Positions 10,835 through 21,423 of a stretch of 64,000 nucleotides of DNA are shown one piece after another. The stretch covers positions 186,001 to 250,000 of the forward strand of contig WTXD01000030.1 of the NCBI GenBank assembly GCA_022496205.1, written 5' to 3'. The notes below the pieces were generated by a model. It was not told the origin of the DNA. It searched no databases and saw nothing but the letters and a program-made list of their open reading frames with translations. The translations under genes were made by a program, and so were the position numbers. Numbering within the stretch: position 1 is the stretch's first letter; every line of letters begins with the position of its first letter. The DNA is from Gloeopeniophorella convolvens. Its lineage: Eukaryota; Basidiomycota; Agaricomycetes; Russulales.

Positions 10835-11332
10835 ATGCCGTCTATGCACAGGAGCCACACCATCTCTGCTATTGGGTTCTCCGCCGCTCCACGGCGCAGC
10901 GCGCGCCCCAGCACATTGCGCACAGCCTCGGCCTTGACCACCCCGGGCGCGGGCGCGCGCTGCCCACCCCTCTTGCGCCTGCGCTCGCGCAAGCAACAGC
11001 CCGAGGCGCCCGTCCCACCGTCGCTTGCACACTCGCCACTGCTCCTCTCGCCGCACAGCCTCTTCCGCCGCGCGCACACGCAGCGCGTGCTCTCGCAGTT
11101 CGATGAGGAGTGGCTCCGCGACACGGTACCCCTCGCGCCACCTCCGCCGCCTGCGCTCTCGCGCTGGCACAGCGCGCCGCCGGCGATGTCGCAGCTTCCT
11201 ACCCCGGCGCCCCTGCTCCCGCCCGCGGCGTCCGGCTCCGTAACGCCCAGCGGTTCTGCTTATCGTGGCGCCGCAGAGCCGCGCCCGCGCTCGCGTGCGT
11301 GTGGCATGGCGCCGCTTGCTGTGCGCGCGTGA
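10835..11332 (+). CDS. Unrecognised Pro/Ser/Ala-rich protein
   Basis: A single-exon frame of 165 codons starting MPSMHRSHTISAIGF and ending at TGA. It is rich in Pro, Ser, Ala and Arg, with one less biased segment, VLSQFDEEWLRDTVPL, near residue 90. No domain, signal peptide or membrane segment is visible. Support is circumstantial: a promoter-like CT tract upstream, a cluster of ATG codons at the start, and a drop to lower GC after the stop that looks like a 3' UTR. In sequence this GC-rich, long open frames arise by chance, so it may be spurious; an in-frame extension without ATG runs up to 10736. Confidence 0.4.
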   Translation: MPSMHRSHTISAIGFSAAPRRSARPSTLRTASALTTPGAGARCPPLLRLRSRKQQPEAPVPPSLAHSPLLLSPHSLFRRAHTQRVLSQFDEEWLRDTVPLAPPPPPALSRWHSAPPAMSQLPTPAPLLPPAASGSVTPSGSAYRGAAEPRPRSRACGMAPLAVRA

Positions 11333-14300
11333 GCGCCGGGCGCGCCCGCGCTGCGCAGACCTGCCCGTTTTGCGGGCAAGTAAGGTTGCTGGGGTGGGAC
11401 ACGTAATGTGGGGGACACGGTTATGGCACCCTCGTTTCGCACAAAATGTATGTGGAAGCGCGAAGCGGGGGGTTGTGGCTGCTGCTCGCGCCGCCCTGGT
11501 TTTGCGGGGGTGTGGCCTGGGCTTTCCGAGCGCGGGCTACTTGCCTGCCTGGGCGGGCTACCCGCGGCCCCGGCCCACGGACACGGACGGACGCCCGCCA
11601 TCGCAGCATCATGCCTTTCGTCTTCTCCATCTCCATCGCCTTCGCGGACCCCTCTTCTTCTCCTTTCGCGCTTTACTCTTCTATTCTTTTCCCTTTGGGT
11701 TCGTGTGGTCTATCGAATTGGGACGTCTCGGGTTGCGCGCTCCGCGCGCTTTGCATTGTCTACTGTTTACTAAGTGGTTCATTTGACTCGGGGGCTTGGT
11801 GTGGTGGTCTAGTTGTGTCTCATAGGGTGTCTTGTCTCGAGTGTTCTCCGTTTTCTGTGCACCTTTTAAATGATGTATCGTTCATGTCCGGCTGCCTTCC
11901 TCACGGCATCCTCGTTCACGCCCATCATCTGTATATTTACACGCATACGTACTACATGTGCCTCCATTGGCTCCACATACAAGCTTCGCGCTGCATCGCA
12001 TCACATTCACGAGTAGAGGTACATATACACTGTACCTATCTTTATCTTATGCCTATTCTGCCACGTTCGCGATGGGTCGCCGTGCGCCTTTGCATCCGGA
12101 CACACACCGCATTCAGTATGTATACATAAGTTCTTCAACACGAGCAGCGGGGTCCGAGGAGCGAACGCGGGGCGGGCCATCTGATCGCGCATCGCGAAGC
12201 CAGGTGACAGTGACAATTTATTTGAGAGCCCGCGCTGCGCGATCCGCTTTGCTACGCGTTGTCGATTTCATCTGTGACAGTCCCCCGAGCGCACCGACTC
12301 CGCTTACCGACGCCTACCGACGCCATCTTCCTCAAAGCAGAGCACACAGGACTGAAACCGGACCTACGTGCGATTGATCTTTGGTTCCGGCGGAGTACAC
12401 ATCCCTGCAACACCGTATCAGTAATTCATACTACCGTATCTAAGGACCCGATCGGCAACCCGAGTGGACTAGTCGGGTCGGGTCGGGATTTTCCCGGTCT
12501 GGTCGAGACGGCTCGTGGAGCTCTTTGGTGTGGGGGAATCCCTTCCCAACCCTTTCCAACCCCGGCAGGCCCTGATATATAGATCGCCGCCAGATGCCAA
12601 ACGCAGAAGCACACCCGAAGGGCATGTGCGAAATACGCACGTGCATGTAACTTGTAAGGCTCGTTCAATAGCTGGCGCGTCCGACGCTGGCACAGAAGGA
12701 GAACCCGACGCGCGTGAGTGTTGACATCCACATACGTGGGTGATACATACTTACTGACCGCAAGAACGACACTGATGATTCGGGGGCGCGAAGGCCATGC
12801 AAGGTCGAGGCTCGAACCTTGGGCCGGTGTGATATGTGTGTATCTGCTTCGATTTTTCGACGCTATGACAGTATTGGGGTCGCACGCACGCCCAGTTTCC
12901 GGCTCGGGTGCTGCGCATGCGGCGAAATGCAGGGCAGGCGTCAGCTTCAACTTCGGCTTGGCTCTCGATCAGCCCAGGAGTGGGCGTGGAAGCTGAACAG
13001 TAGCGCCGCCGGGCGCAAGCAGCACTAAGTTCATAAGCACCAGGTTTCTAAAGATACCAGTGTTACATCGGACAGACGGCCGTTCACACGGACAGGCGCA
13101 GTGTAGGGCAACATGATTTCCCCCTGTACATGCGACAGGGTTCCGGGGCGGTGCTGCAGGGTGCTGTGTGTGTGTCTGCCAAGTAAAGACGAGTACTTCA
13201 ACTGAGCTGAAGGACTCGCCGCGTCCCACTTACCGCCGCGCCACCGCAGCCAGGGCGCGCGCAGCTTATCACATTGTGCTAATCTAAGCTCTCCCTGCGC
13301 TATCAGCTTGCTTACTCAAACCCTAGTAATCATAAATGATAAGTAGCCGATCTGTTTGATTGATTGTAAGCCCGTGGCGTTCGTCTATCAGATAACCCAA
13401 CCCCGGAGGGCTCATCACCGCCTCTCCCGAGTCTGTCCCTGTCTGTCCCTGTCTGCATCAACAGCAGCTAGCAACAAGTAACCGGTAACCCCTTGAACTC
13501 GCCATCGCCGCCGGCGCAAATCCGGCACTATAGCAGGGCATTCAATATGCCGCCTTCAATGCAAGGGTATCTGACAAAGCCTCCTGTGGCTGCATAAGCG
13601 CCCCTGACAAGCAAAGAAATCAGGCCCGGGGAATCGCCTGAGCGCTGCTCACTGGGTCAAGTATGCCGACGCCGTGCCGCGAGCTCTTCAAGCAGCCGCA
13701 ACGAAGACGACGGGAAGAGGGGCGCTGTGACGAGTGCCCGATCTGCGCTGACGTGGTTCATGATGCAGAGGTCTGAGGCTGCGGCCTGAGGCAGGCCTGA
13801 GGCATGGCAGGCTTGAGGCCCAGCCTGGCCTGACACACGCATAGCTGGGATCCGCCGCCCAGCGCCAGATGTGGCGGGGACCCCGAGCCACCGCCAGACT
13901 CCGAGTCTCAATGCGGTCATCCGCCGGCGTGTGCATCTGCCTCCGTCGTCAAGCACGCGCGAAGCCTCGCACTCCCCTTAAGTTACTCGCAGACACCCTA
14001 TCTGGCTTATAATTAGTTGGCGCGGTCTCGAACAACACGACGCGACCGACGCGACGCGACGCGACGCAGTGATAAGTACGACATGTTCTCGACCCCGCGC
14101 GGGCAGAGCGGTGCTTGCGCCTTCCATCGGAACACGCGCGCTCGAAGGTGCTGGAGAAGCCCTGCGGGCTTGCGGGCTGTTGACCCGGGGTGTCTTTGCG
14201 GCGTTCGAGTAGCGTGAGCGTGGGAGGGGGAGTACAGCAGGGCATGGCATGGCAGGGAAAGGGGGCAGCTTCGAGACAGAAAGCCGGCAGGCAAGGGTAC

Positions 14301-14427
14301 GGCAGCAATCGTGGATTATACGCTCATAGTCTCAGAGCAGAACAGCAACTGACAGGAAGAGGGGTACAGTAAGTACAGGGCGAACGGGGTAGACAGGGCA
14401 GGACCGCGACGCGCGCGTGGGCGCGCG
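11333..14427. other. 3.1-kb gene desert
   Basis: No gene could be supported on either strand. The sequence holds a T-rich stretch at 11600-11950 that is probably 3' UTR, GGGTC direct repeats near 12473-12490, a 10-base tandem (gtctgtccct, 2.5 copies) at about 13430-13455, and a GACGC repeat at about 14037-14068. A minus-strand frame at 12426-12950 contains a P-loop-like string by chance. Two minus-strand frames at 13657-14308 are unrecognised. Confidence 0.5.
14037..14068. repeat. GACGC pentanucleotide tandem repeat
   Basis: About five copies of GACGC (with one interruption) in a row, 360 bases downstream of the SF3A1 stop codon. Confidence 0.7.
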
Positions 14428-17099
14428 CTACTTCTTCTTCTGATCGCGCACGGTGAGCACGAGCTGGTCGTCGTCCTCGAGGTTGTAGCTCGCGATCGTG
14501 TTGCGGTTCGTGAGCATCTTGCCGCCGTACGAGAGGATGACGCGCCCCGCCGGCAGCGCGCTGCCCGTCGCGCCGATAACGCGGTCGCGCAGCGACGACA
14601 CGAGCAGGCTCAGCGGCAGATCTGGGATCGTCACCACCGTCCCGTCGAGCTTCCACTCGGGGCGGGTCGGGTCCGCCGGCAGCTGCACCTGCAGCGAGAT
14701 CGGGTGCTGCATACACACCCACATACGTCAGCACACTACGCGCGCGGTAACAGCTGAAGGAGGCACGCACCGGGTGCAGGTTGATCCAGTCCTGCTCGGG
14801 GTAGTACTGCCCGTTCGGCAGCTTCGCGACGCGCTGGCGCTTCGCAGGCGGCACGTCGTCCGCGCCGCCCTCCATCTGGTCCGCGCTGCGCACGACGCCC
14901 GCCGCGCCGCCCTGCGGCGGGGGCGCACCGGGCACGGGCACGCCGAACGGCGGCGCGCGCCCCGGTGGCGGCTGGTACCCGAACGGCTGCGCCGAGTCGA
15001 GGCCCTGGTAGTGCAGCGGTGGGAGCATCACCGGCGCAGGCGCGGGGTACATCGATGCCGGCTGCGGGCCCGAGGAGACCGTCGCGGCGCCGTAGGAGGG
15101 GTCCTTTGACGTCGCGTCCATGGGCTTTGGCGGGATGGGCAGCGCGGGTGGGGCGGCGGCGAGAGAGGGCGGCGCAGCTGCTGGCCCGATGCCTGGGCCA
15201 ATCGCGTTGACCTCTTGTCTGTAGGCGATGTCAGTACGCGGCAGCGAAGGCTTCGTGGAGGGACGCACGGTCCGAGGCCCTTGGCGCGATGAATGGCTGC
15301 GATCTGCTCGTCGAAGTTGACGTTGGTCGAGTACTTGTCGAGCGTGCCGGCCTTCGACGCAGTGTGGCCATCCCAGACGACCTTCTCCCGCTCCCTCCGC
15401 CGCTCACGCTCCTCTTCCTCCTCGAGCTTCCGCCGCTCCTCGTCCGTCTCGGTACCGAAGATGTCCACACGGGTGCGCGCGAGGTTTTTGAGCGAGGATA
15501 CGACGTTCGCGCCGCGCTGGAGCTCCGAGGCCTGTGCCTTGCGGGCCTCGAGGGCGTCGCGCTGGGATTTCCACCGTGGGTCGAGCAGCTCGATGCGCAT
15601 GTGCTCTTGCAGCTCGTTGACGGGGATTTGCTGACCGCAAATGCTACACGTCGTCAACGCCACCTTGTTCTTGTTGCCCACTAGCAAGCATTGTCAGAGG
15701 AGCTTCCAACAATGCGCAGGGTAGCACTCACGTTTAGGTACGTAATCATTCCTGATCTTCATAGGCGCGCCGGCCTCCAGAGAGCTCGCCTGGATCGCCT
15801 TGGCGCGCTCGAGCTCGCGCTGCCGCTCTTCCTCATCCTTCTTCTTCCGCTCGGAGACCTCGGCGTCTTCCTCGTCGCTCTCCTCCATCATTGCATCGTC
15901 GTCATCTCCGCCGGCACCGGCACCTGCGCTGCCTACTGCCGCGGCGGCTTCGGCCTCGGCGGCGGCCTGGCGGGCGCGGTGCGCCTCGACGTCCTCCGCG
16001 GTGGTCTCCATGACCATGGCAGCCATGCGCTTCTGCGCGAGCGTCATGTTCTCCACTTCCTGGACGCTCATCGGCGGCGGAAGCTCGGCCGCAGCGTCGG
16101 CCGCTGTAAACTCGATTGTTTGCACAATAGCATAGTCGTGCCAGTCAATCTCCGCAAAAGCGACTAGAAATGGATTAGCCTGGTTATATGGCGGATGTAG
16201 GTGGTCAACGTACTGCGCTCGGCCTCACGGTCGTCCTCGCGCTTCTTTTCTTGTTCGCGCTTTGTGCGTTCCCACTTTGCATGTGCGCGCGCTTCCTCCA
16301 GCATTTTCCACTTGGCACCGTCCTCCGAGCGCTCGTTCAGCTTGGCTAGGGTCTCCCGGGTAGGCATGAGGACCTTGGTGTACTGCTCAATGAGCCGGTT
16401 GAAGTAGCCGAAAAGTGAGTGTGTCGGCTTGAGGAAGTCGAACTGGTAGTTCCGGCCCTCTCTGACAGACAAGTTGGCGAGGAACGAGTGACCCTGCCGG
16501 GCGGTGAACAGCGCGGTCAGCTTCATGATGTCGCTGCAGCATGTTCGTCAGTCCAATTGCACACAGAACAGCGAACATGAGGACGCACAGGTCGACCGCG
16601 CTGATGTTCGGCATGTCCAGCACGAACTCAGTTGGCGGCGGTGGCTTTCCATGGTCTTCCGCCGTCTTCCCCTCGTCCACCTCCTCCAGCTTCCCGTCCG
16701 CCTCTGTCGGCACGCCTTCCAGGATCTCGCCCCTCATCGCCGCATCCATACGGTTTCTGTAATAAGCATGATAAGGGTCGGCCGGGTTGAGGAACGAGAA
16801 CGCGGGGTCCGTACGCCGGCTCTCGCGCAGCTTGGCCTCGAACTGGAGCGGATCCGACGAGCGGTTCATATGCACGACGGTGCGGTCAATGGTGGCTAGA
16901 TATGGCGGGGCGCACGCTGTGAGCACATGGGCGGCGACAAAAGGCGAGAAAACGCACATTTCACATCGGGGGGCGGGAGGATGGGGCCCGTGGCGAACTT
17001 GAGTATCCCTGCAAAGCTGTGTCCATCAGCCACACCGTTCCCGTTGACAGCGGCGCCGTTGAGCAGGGGCGGGGTGGGGGTTAATACGTCGACGTCCAT
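14428..17099 (-). CDS. SF3A1: Splicing factor 3A subunit 1 (SF3A1/Prp21), U2 snRNP
   Basis: Predicted 779-residue subunit of SF3A, which helps the U2 snRNP bind the branch site. Seven minus-strand exons: 16958-17099, 16589-16895, 16214-16533, 15732-16163, 15269-15680, 14771-15218, 14428-14706. Two SURP modules are visible, around residues 45-95 (STIDRTVVHMNRS, FSFLNPADPYHAYYRNRM) and 140-195 (LTALFTARQGHSFLANL, RNYQFDFLKPTHSLFGYFN). Next come a charged coiled segment, EIDWHDYAIVQTIEF, and CSICGQQIPVNELQEHMRIE with LLDPRWKSQ, the family's conserved central block. A Pro/Ala-rich linker follows, then a C-terminal ubiquitin-like domain (last 90 residues: LSLLVSSLRDRV, GRVILSYGGKML, DQLVLTVRDQKKK). 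Divergent from the mL60 gene with only 118 bases between start codons. GC is much higher in the 3' exons than in the 5' ones. Confidence 0.95.
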
Positions 17100-17217
17100 G
17101 GTGGTGCGGTGCGTCGTCGTCGCTGTCGGTGGAAGAGAACGGACGTGGGAAATACGCGTGACGCGCCACGGAAATCGGCGCGCGGCAACTTGTTCCGCTC
17201 TTTCGCTCTCTCCAGTC

Positions 17218-17683
17218 ATGTTCGGTGCATTCAGACCGACCGCGTCAGTCAGCAGTGGTCTCTTGTGGTCAGTACTGCTCTAGCCTGGTCTGGTATAGCC
17301 AGCCAATATCGCCTTAGGAAAGTGCCATGGCGCCTGTCTAGGACGCGCAAGGCCAACGTCCGAGACCGCCTCAAGAAAGTTGACGCGGTCATCGAGGCTG
17401 TCAGAGCCAGCGGCGTTGAATGCTCAGCACTGGTGAGTGTTTCTCTGTGTTCGGCTCTCTCTCGGCTTATACTTGCAAGACGCAAGCCCTCGCGTTGCCC
17501 AAGGAGCACGAAATGGACCCCAAGGACAAGTACACCGTATTTTCCCCCCACGACCGCGGCTACCGCAAAGGCATCCACAAGGTGCCCAAGTTCACCCGCG
17601 TACGTGGTTATCTCTGCTTGCGTGGTCGATGTGCTGAGCCGCTTGCATAGATCACCCAAAGAACAAACCCAAAGGGTTTCTAG
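17218..17683 (+). CDS. MRPL31: Mitochondrial large-subunit ribosomal protein mL60 (Mrpl31)
   Basis: Predicted 105-residue protein in four exons: 17218-17267, 17318-17432, 17480-17599, 17651-17683. It matches yeast Mrpl31 at both ends: [20 protein letters not shown] at the start and [20 protein letters not shown] with [15 protein letters not shown] at the end. mL60 is a fungal-specific protein of the mitochondrial large subunit. The central helix [18 protein letters not shown] also fits. It shares a very short intergenic region with SF3A1 and converges on CMS1 (117 bases between stops). Confidence 0.93.
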
Positions 17684-17800
17684 AGTACCTTTGTTTACAT
17701 GCCCAGTTATACGCATACGCTATCGCCATAATTTAAATGCCTGTCTAAGAGCCGTCCGTCCGAGGGAACAGCATTGCAACGGTGTGAGTGCGTGTGGATA

Positions 17801-18934
17801 CTAAAACAGCACGAGCCGTATCTTTCCAGTCTTCAATCCTTCCAAAACCTGAGGCGCAGCCAGAACCGTCTTGAAAACTTCATCTCGAGTCTCAGGGATG
17901 TCCAACAGAGAGCGCTTCTTCGCGTCCTGATGGCTCACGTCAAGCATGATGTGCGTGAGCGCAGACACCGAGAACGCATCTAGCGACACCCGTTGAGCGA
18001 TCGCGCACGAGTTCCGGGGAGGGTCACTCGCCTGTGTCGCAGAGCAGCTTGCCAACTCTGCTCGGCGTGCCAACCGCTGAGCCAACCTTGGTCCCCTTGA
18101 GATACTTGACGTGCTCTTCAAGCTTGACGTGCTTGGCAAAGAGCTTTGCGACGCCGCTGCCCTTATCACCCTGCAGTGTTTTGTTCCTGAGGACCCGCGT
18201 CACGTCCGCCACGCGCAGCGCTGCCCCAGTCAGGAAAAGCAGTGTGGGCGCTCCACATGATTTGGTTCTCTGCGATAATCGAGTGTGAAGCGAGGGGACC
18301 GCTGTGCGGAGGGGCCGGTGATTAAAGAGCGCAGGAAGTTTACGTGAGGAGACGGGACGCTGCATACCTTGGACAATAAAATCCACCAATGTTTCCAAAT
18401 TCCTCGATCCCGTCCATGCTGTCGTATCCACTATGGAGCTCTCTGCCTGACGATGGGGACATGAAGACGGCGCTTGCAAAACTGTTGGGGAGGCACGTGC
18501 CTGGAATTTGCTTGTCCTGGAGCTCTATGGCGGACATCCTGGTGAATGTCTTTGCCTGCATAGCAGAGAGGTACTCGGAGAGCACGGCGGGGGTCTGCAC
18601 TGCCACGGAGGATGTGTCGTCGGATTCCTTAGCCTCGGCAAGACGCCGCTTCTGTGACGGGGGCGGGCGTCAGGGAAGGCACGCTCGGAGCTCGTGGCGG
18701 GCGCACCTTGGCCTTTCTTTCCTTTTCCTTCTCCCTCCGCTTGCGCTTCTTCTCCTCGAGTGTCTGCTTTTGCAACGCTCCGGACTCGGGGTCCTCCTCC
18801 TCGTCGGCGCTGAGGAGCTTGCCGATGTCGTCAGGGTCGCCGACGAGGGAGCCAAAGCCCTCGTCCTCGGAGAGAGCGATGGTTTCATCCGGCATAAAGT
18901 CATCGTCGAGGTCATCTCCCCTGTGAAGTGCCAT
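17801..18934 (-). CDS. CMS1: Cms1-like ribosome-biogenesis protein
   Basis: Predicted 300-residue protein in five minus-strand exons: 18707-18934, 18501-18651, 18368-18442, 18032-18301, 17801-17979. It has the CMSS1/Cms1 plan: an acidic start (DDFMPDETIALSEDEGFG), a lysine-rich basic segment (EEKKRKRREKEKERKAK), then a helicase-like core with APTLLFLTGAALRVADV, VAKLFAKHVKLEEHVKYL, the VGTPSRVGKLL motif, and a C-terminal LTHIMLDVSHQDAKKRSLLD. Yeast Cms1 is found in early small-subunit ribosome precursors; the core resembles a DEAD-box fold without the catalytic motifs. The introns after exon 2 and exon 4 only fit the frame if spliced from GC donors (AG|gcacgt, AG|gcgagt), so both are GC-AG. 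Start chosen at the ATG before the acidic block. Confidence 0.88.
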
Positions 18935-19263
18935 GGCGCAGAAAGTCCGGGGAGTGTCGGTGAGGGTGTCGGGGCAGAGGTGAAACTTGTATCTGTCGTT
19001 TCGAGGGCGAATGTGGCGGGCCGGGAGTGGCCGAAGGGGGAAGCCCTGCATTTCGAGGCGGTTCAAGACGAGGAGATTCATGAACTCGTCCTTTCTCTCT
19101 TTCCCGCTCTCTTTCTCCCCCTTATCGGTTCCCCTTCCCCCTTCTCTCTCTTCTTCTCTTTCTTTTCGCTGCTCAATGCTATTGTCAGACACGCGCCGCG
19201 CCTAGTAATTTCCCCGCACAGCCAACCTCCCCGCCCGGAAAGGCAGCCTCCTTTGTATACGAC
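18935..19263. other. Divergent promoter between CMS1 and ERI1-like gene
   Basis: 329 bases between two start codons facing away from each other. It contains a long CT-rich tract on the + strand (about 19090-19170), a common fungal promoter feature. No other element was recognised. Confidence 0.5.
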
Positions 19264-20479
19264 ATGTTTTCCGTATTGAACAAACCTACGACTACTTCAT
19301 ATGTTACCCCTGCGTTCTCCGTTCAGGCGCAAAGTCCAGACCCTGCCTCTCTCACGGCCAAAGCCACTCCGCGTGCGCTCGCCACGGTAGCCAACCAGCT
19401 CTGGGCAGTCAAAGTTCCCCAGCCATACGACGCTTTCTTGGTTTTGGATGTCGAAGCCACCTGCTTCCAAGGAACAGACTTTCAGTGGCCCAATGAGATA
19501 ATTGTACGTTATCGTGTGCGGACCACCTCTAATCACTCAACGGCGCCCAGGAATGGCCCGTCTGTCTTCTCAGATGGTCTGACAAAGGAAGCAACGGCAT
19601 GGCTGGAACTCTGCACAAGGTCGCAGAGTTTCGCAGCTTTGTCAAACCGACATGGCGTCCTGTGCTATCCTCCTTTTGCACGTCCCTCACCGGGATAACA
19701 CAAGTCAGTCTTTCCCACACCATCATCCTCCCAAGCTAGACGCCTTTGTGTCCGTATGCTTAGGAACAAGTTGATGCCGCGCCACACTTCCCTGAAGTGG
19801 CTGGCCAGTTCTCTCTCTTTCTCGCACAGCACGGGCTGATCCACCCGGAGACGGGCGAGCGCCTCGTCCGCTTCTGCTGGTGCACCGATGGCCCGTTCGA
19901 TGTCCGAGACTTCGTCGTCAAACAGTGTTTTATCTCGAACGTCAGTGCCTGAAATGAGTCACAGGAGTACTTGACATATCAATCGTTGTCGACGTAGATT
20001 GCTATACCTCACTGGCTCAGAGGAGATGTTATGGATGTCCGCAAAGTCGTGAGCACATGGTCAGAGACCGGTCGAGCCCAGACGTCAAAGGTACGCCCGT
20101 GCCCCTCCGTTCGCGTTCCACGATCTGAAGCTTACCTTTATCTCGGGCCCACCACCAATCCAGCCACCCCTCCCGCGTCGCATGTCACCGAATATCGAAA
20201 AGCAGCTTCGATTCCTTGGACTCGCTCCTTTCGAAGGAAGACAACACAGCGGGATCGATGTGAGTTTCGCCCTGTCGCGTTTCCGCGGTGGATTCTAAAG
20301 CCACCGCCACTACCGCCCACTAGGACTCACGCAACATTGCGCGAATCATCGTCGAGCTCGCACGCAGAGGCATCCGTCTTCAGCCAAACACGCCCATCAA
20401 GCCAGGTCGGCGCTGGCCGTGGATGGGAAAGTCGGGCCAAGTACTCGAAGTGCACTGCTCGAGTATCCCCCGTTATTAG
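19264..20479 (+). CDS. ERI1-type DEDDh 3'-5' exoribonuclease
   Basis: Predicted 304-residue nuclease in six exons: 19264-19503, 19551-19703, 19764-19940, 19998-20090, 20164-20259, 20324-20479. The DEDDh motifs are all present: Exo I in FLVLDVEATCFQG with NEIIEWPVCLLRW, SSFCTSLTGITQEQVDAAPH before Exo II, Exo II in RFCWCTDGPFDVRDFVVKQC, and Exo III in GRQHSGIDDSRNIARII with the catalytic His and Asp. The family includes ERI1/3'hExo, which trims histone mRNA 3' ends, 5.8S rRNA and small RNAs, and similar KapD/Snp-type proteins. There is no N-terminal SAP domain, so it resembles the short form. The acceptor of exon 5 gives a plausible but less certain junction (SKPPLPRRMS). Confidence 0.9.
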
Positions 20480-21423
20480 TTGTGCCGCTACCCACCCACC
20501 ACCCCCGATTGTCAGCAGTGCTGTTGTATCATGCCACCCACCCCATCCGTTCTCACTGATTATCAGCGGCATACGCCACGCATGCGCGCGTATTGCATGC
20601 CGTCCTCACCGCTCCTCGTCTCCGTTTCCTTTTCTTGTTGCGTTGTCTTATGTGTCATTGCTTTCTGTCATGCATTGTTCTATTTCTACGTATCTATCGT
20701 ATATGCCTGAATTGTACTGCCCTTCCCTATCCACGCCTGTCTCGCGTGTCCGCGTCGGGGCGACCCTAGGTCTGAGAAAGGATCAGCACGCCCGAATCTT
20801 GAGTCGCGCCGCAGCTCCCTAGCAATGCCGTAACGCGAGGGCTTCTTGTGCTTGGCGCGCTCGACGTTCTCTCACAAGAAGCCACGGCTCGGACGAGGTG
20901 TCTCCTTACCCGGCTTCCTCGTGCTTGTTCCTGAGAGTGCCGCGCTCCCACTGCGGTGACGCGGCTTCCTCCTATGCGCCTTTCTTCCCGCACCCGCATC
21001 CGCATCCGGACGCTCGCTCGCACAGGGCGCGCGCCGCGACGCGGGGGGAGCCCCAAACAGCATCCGCGCTCGTGCACGCAGTCTGTAAATAAGCTGATCA
21101 TTGCGATTAAGTCTATCATCATTGGTGTGTGCGTGGCGCTCCGGTCTCAGGCATCGCGAGAATTACGTTACAAGGTTGGTTGGAAAAGTATAGGAGAAAA
21201 GGCAGTATGCGGGGCCTGTGCCCCCCGCGACACGCGGCGGCGGGAAGCATCAGTGATTATCGTCCAGCTCACAAAACTCCACGCCATCCCGGGGGGTCAT
21301 ACAGTATGTTGTAAGTGTGTGAATCCTTGAGCATGCTCCACTACGACGCGCGAGCGCCGCGTCTCGGCGCGTCTAAATACCCATGGGAAATATCCTGCGC
21401 ACACTGCAAGAGCGGCGTGGCGC
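20480..21423. other. Convergent spacer with possible gene remnant
   Basis: 944 bases between two converging stop codons. On the minus strand around 20765-20880 one frame reads AKHKKPSRYGIARELRRDSR, which recalls the basic C-terminal tail of Nop14-like ribosome-biogenesis proteins, but no full gene can be built around it. Confidence 0.35.

Noticed and set aside
12795..12870. Possible tRNA on the minus strand (B-box-like GGTTCGAGCCT)
   Set aside because: One B-box mismatch, no T-stem pairing, no A box and no acceptor stem.
12426..12950. Minus-strand frame containing a P-loop-like string (ISGPAGVGKG), as in NACHT or NLR proteins
   Set aside because: The lysine is followed by Gly-Trp rather than Ser/Thr, no further NTPase motif or splice structure follows, and the surrounding frame is low in protein-like features.
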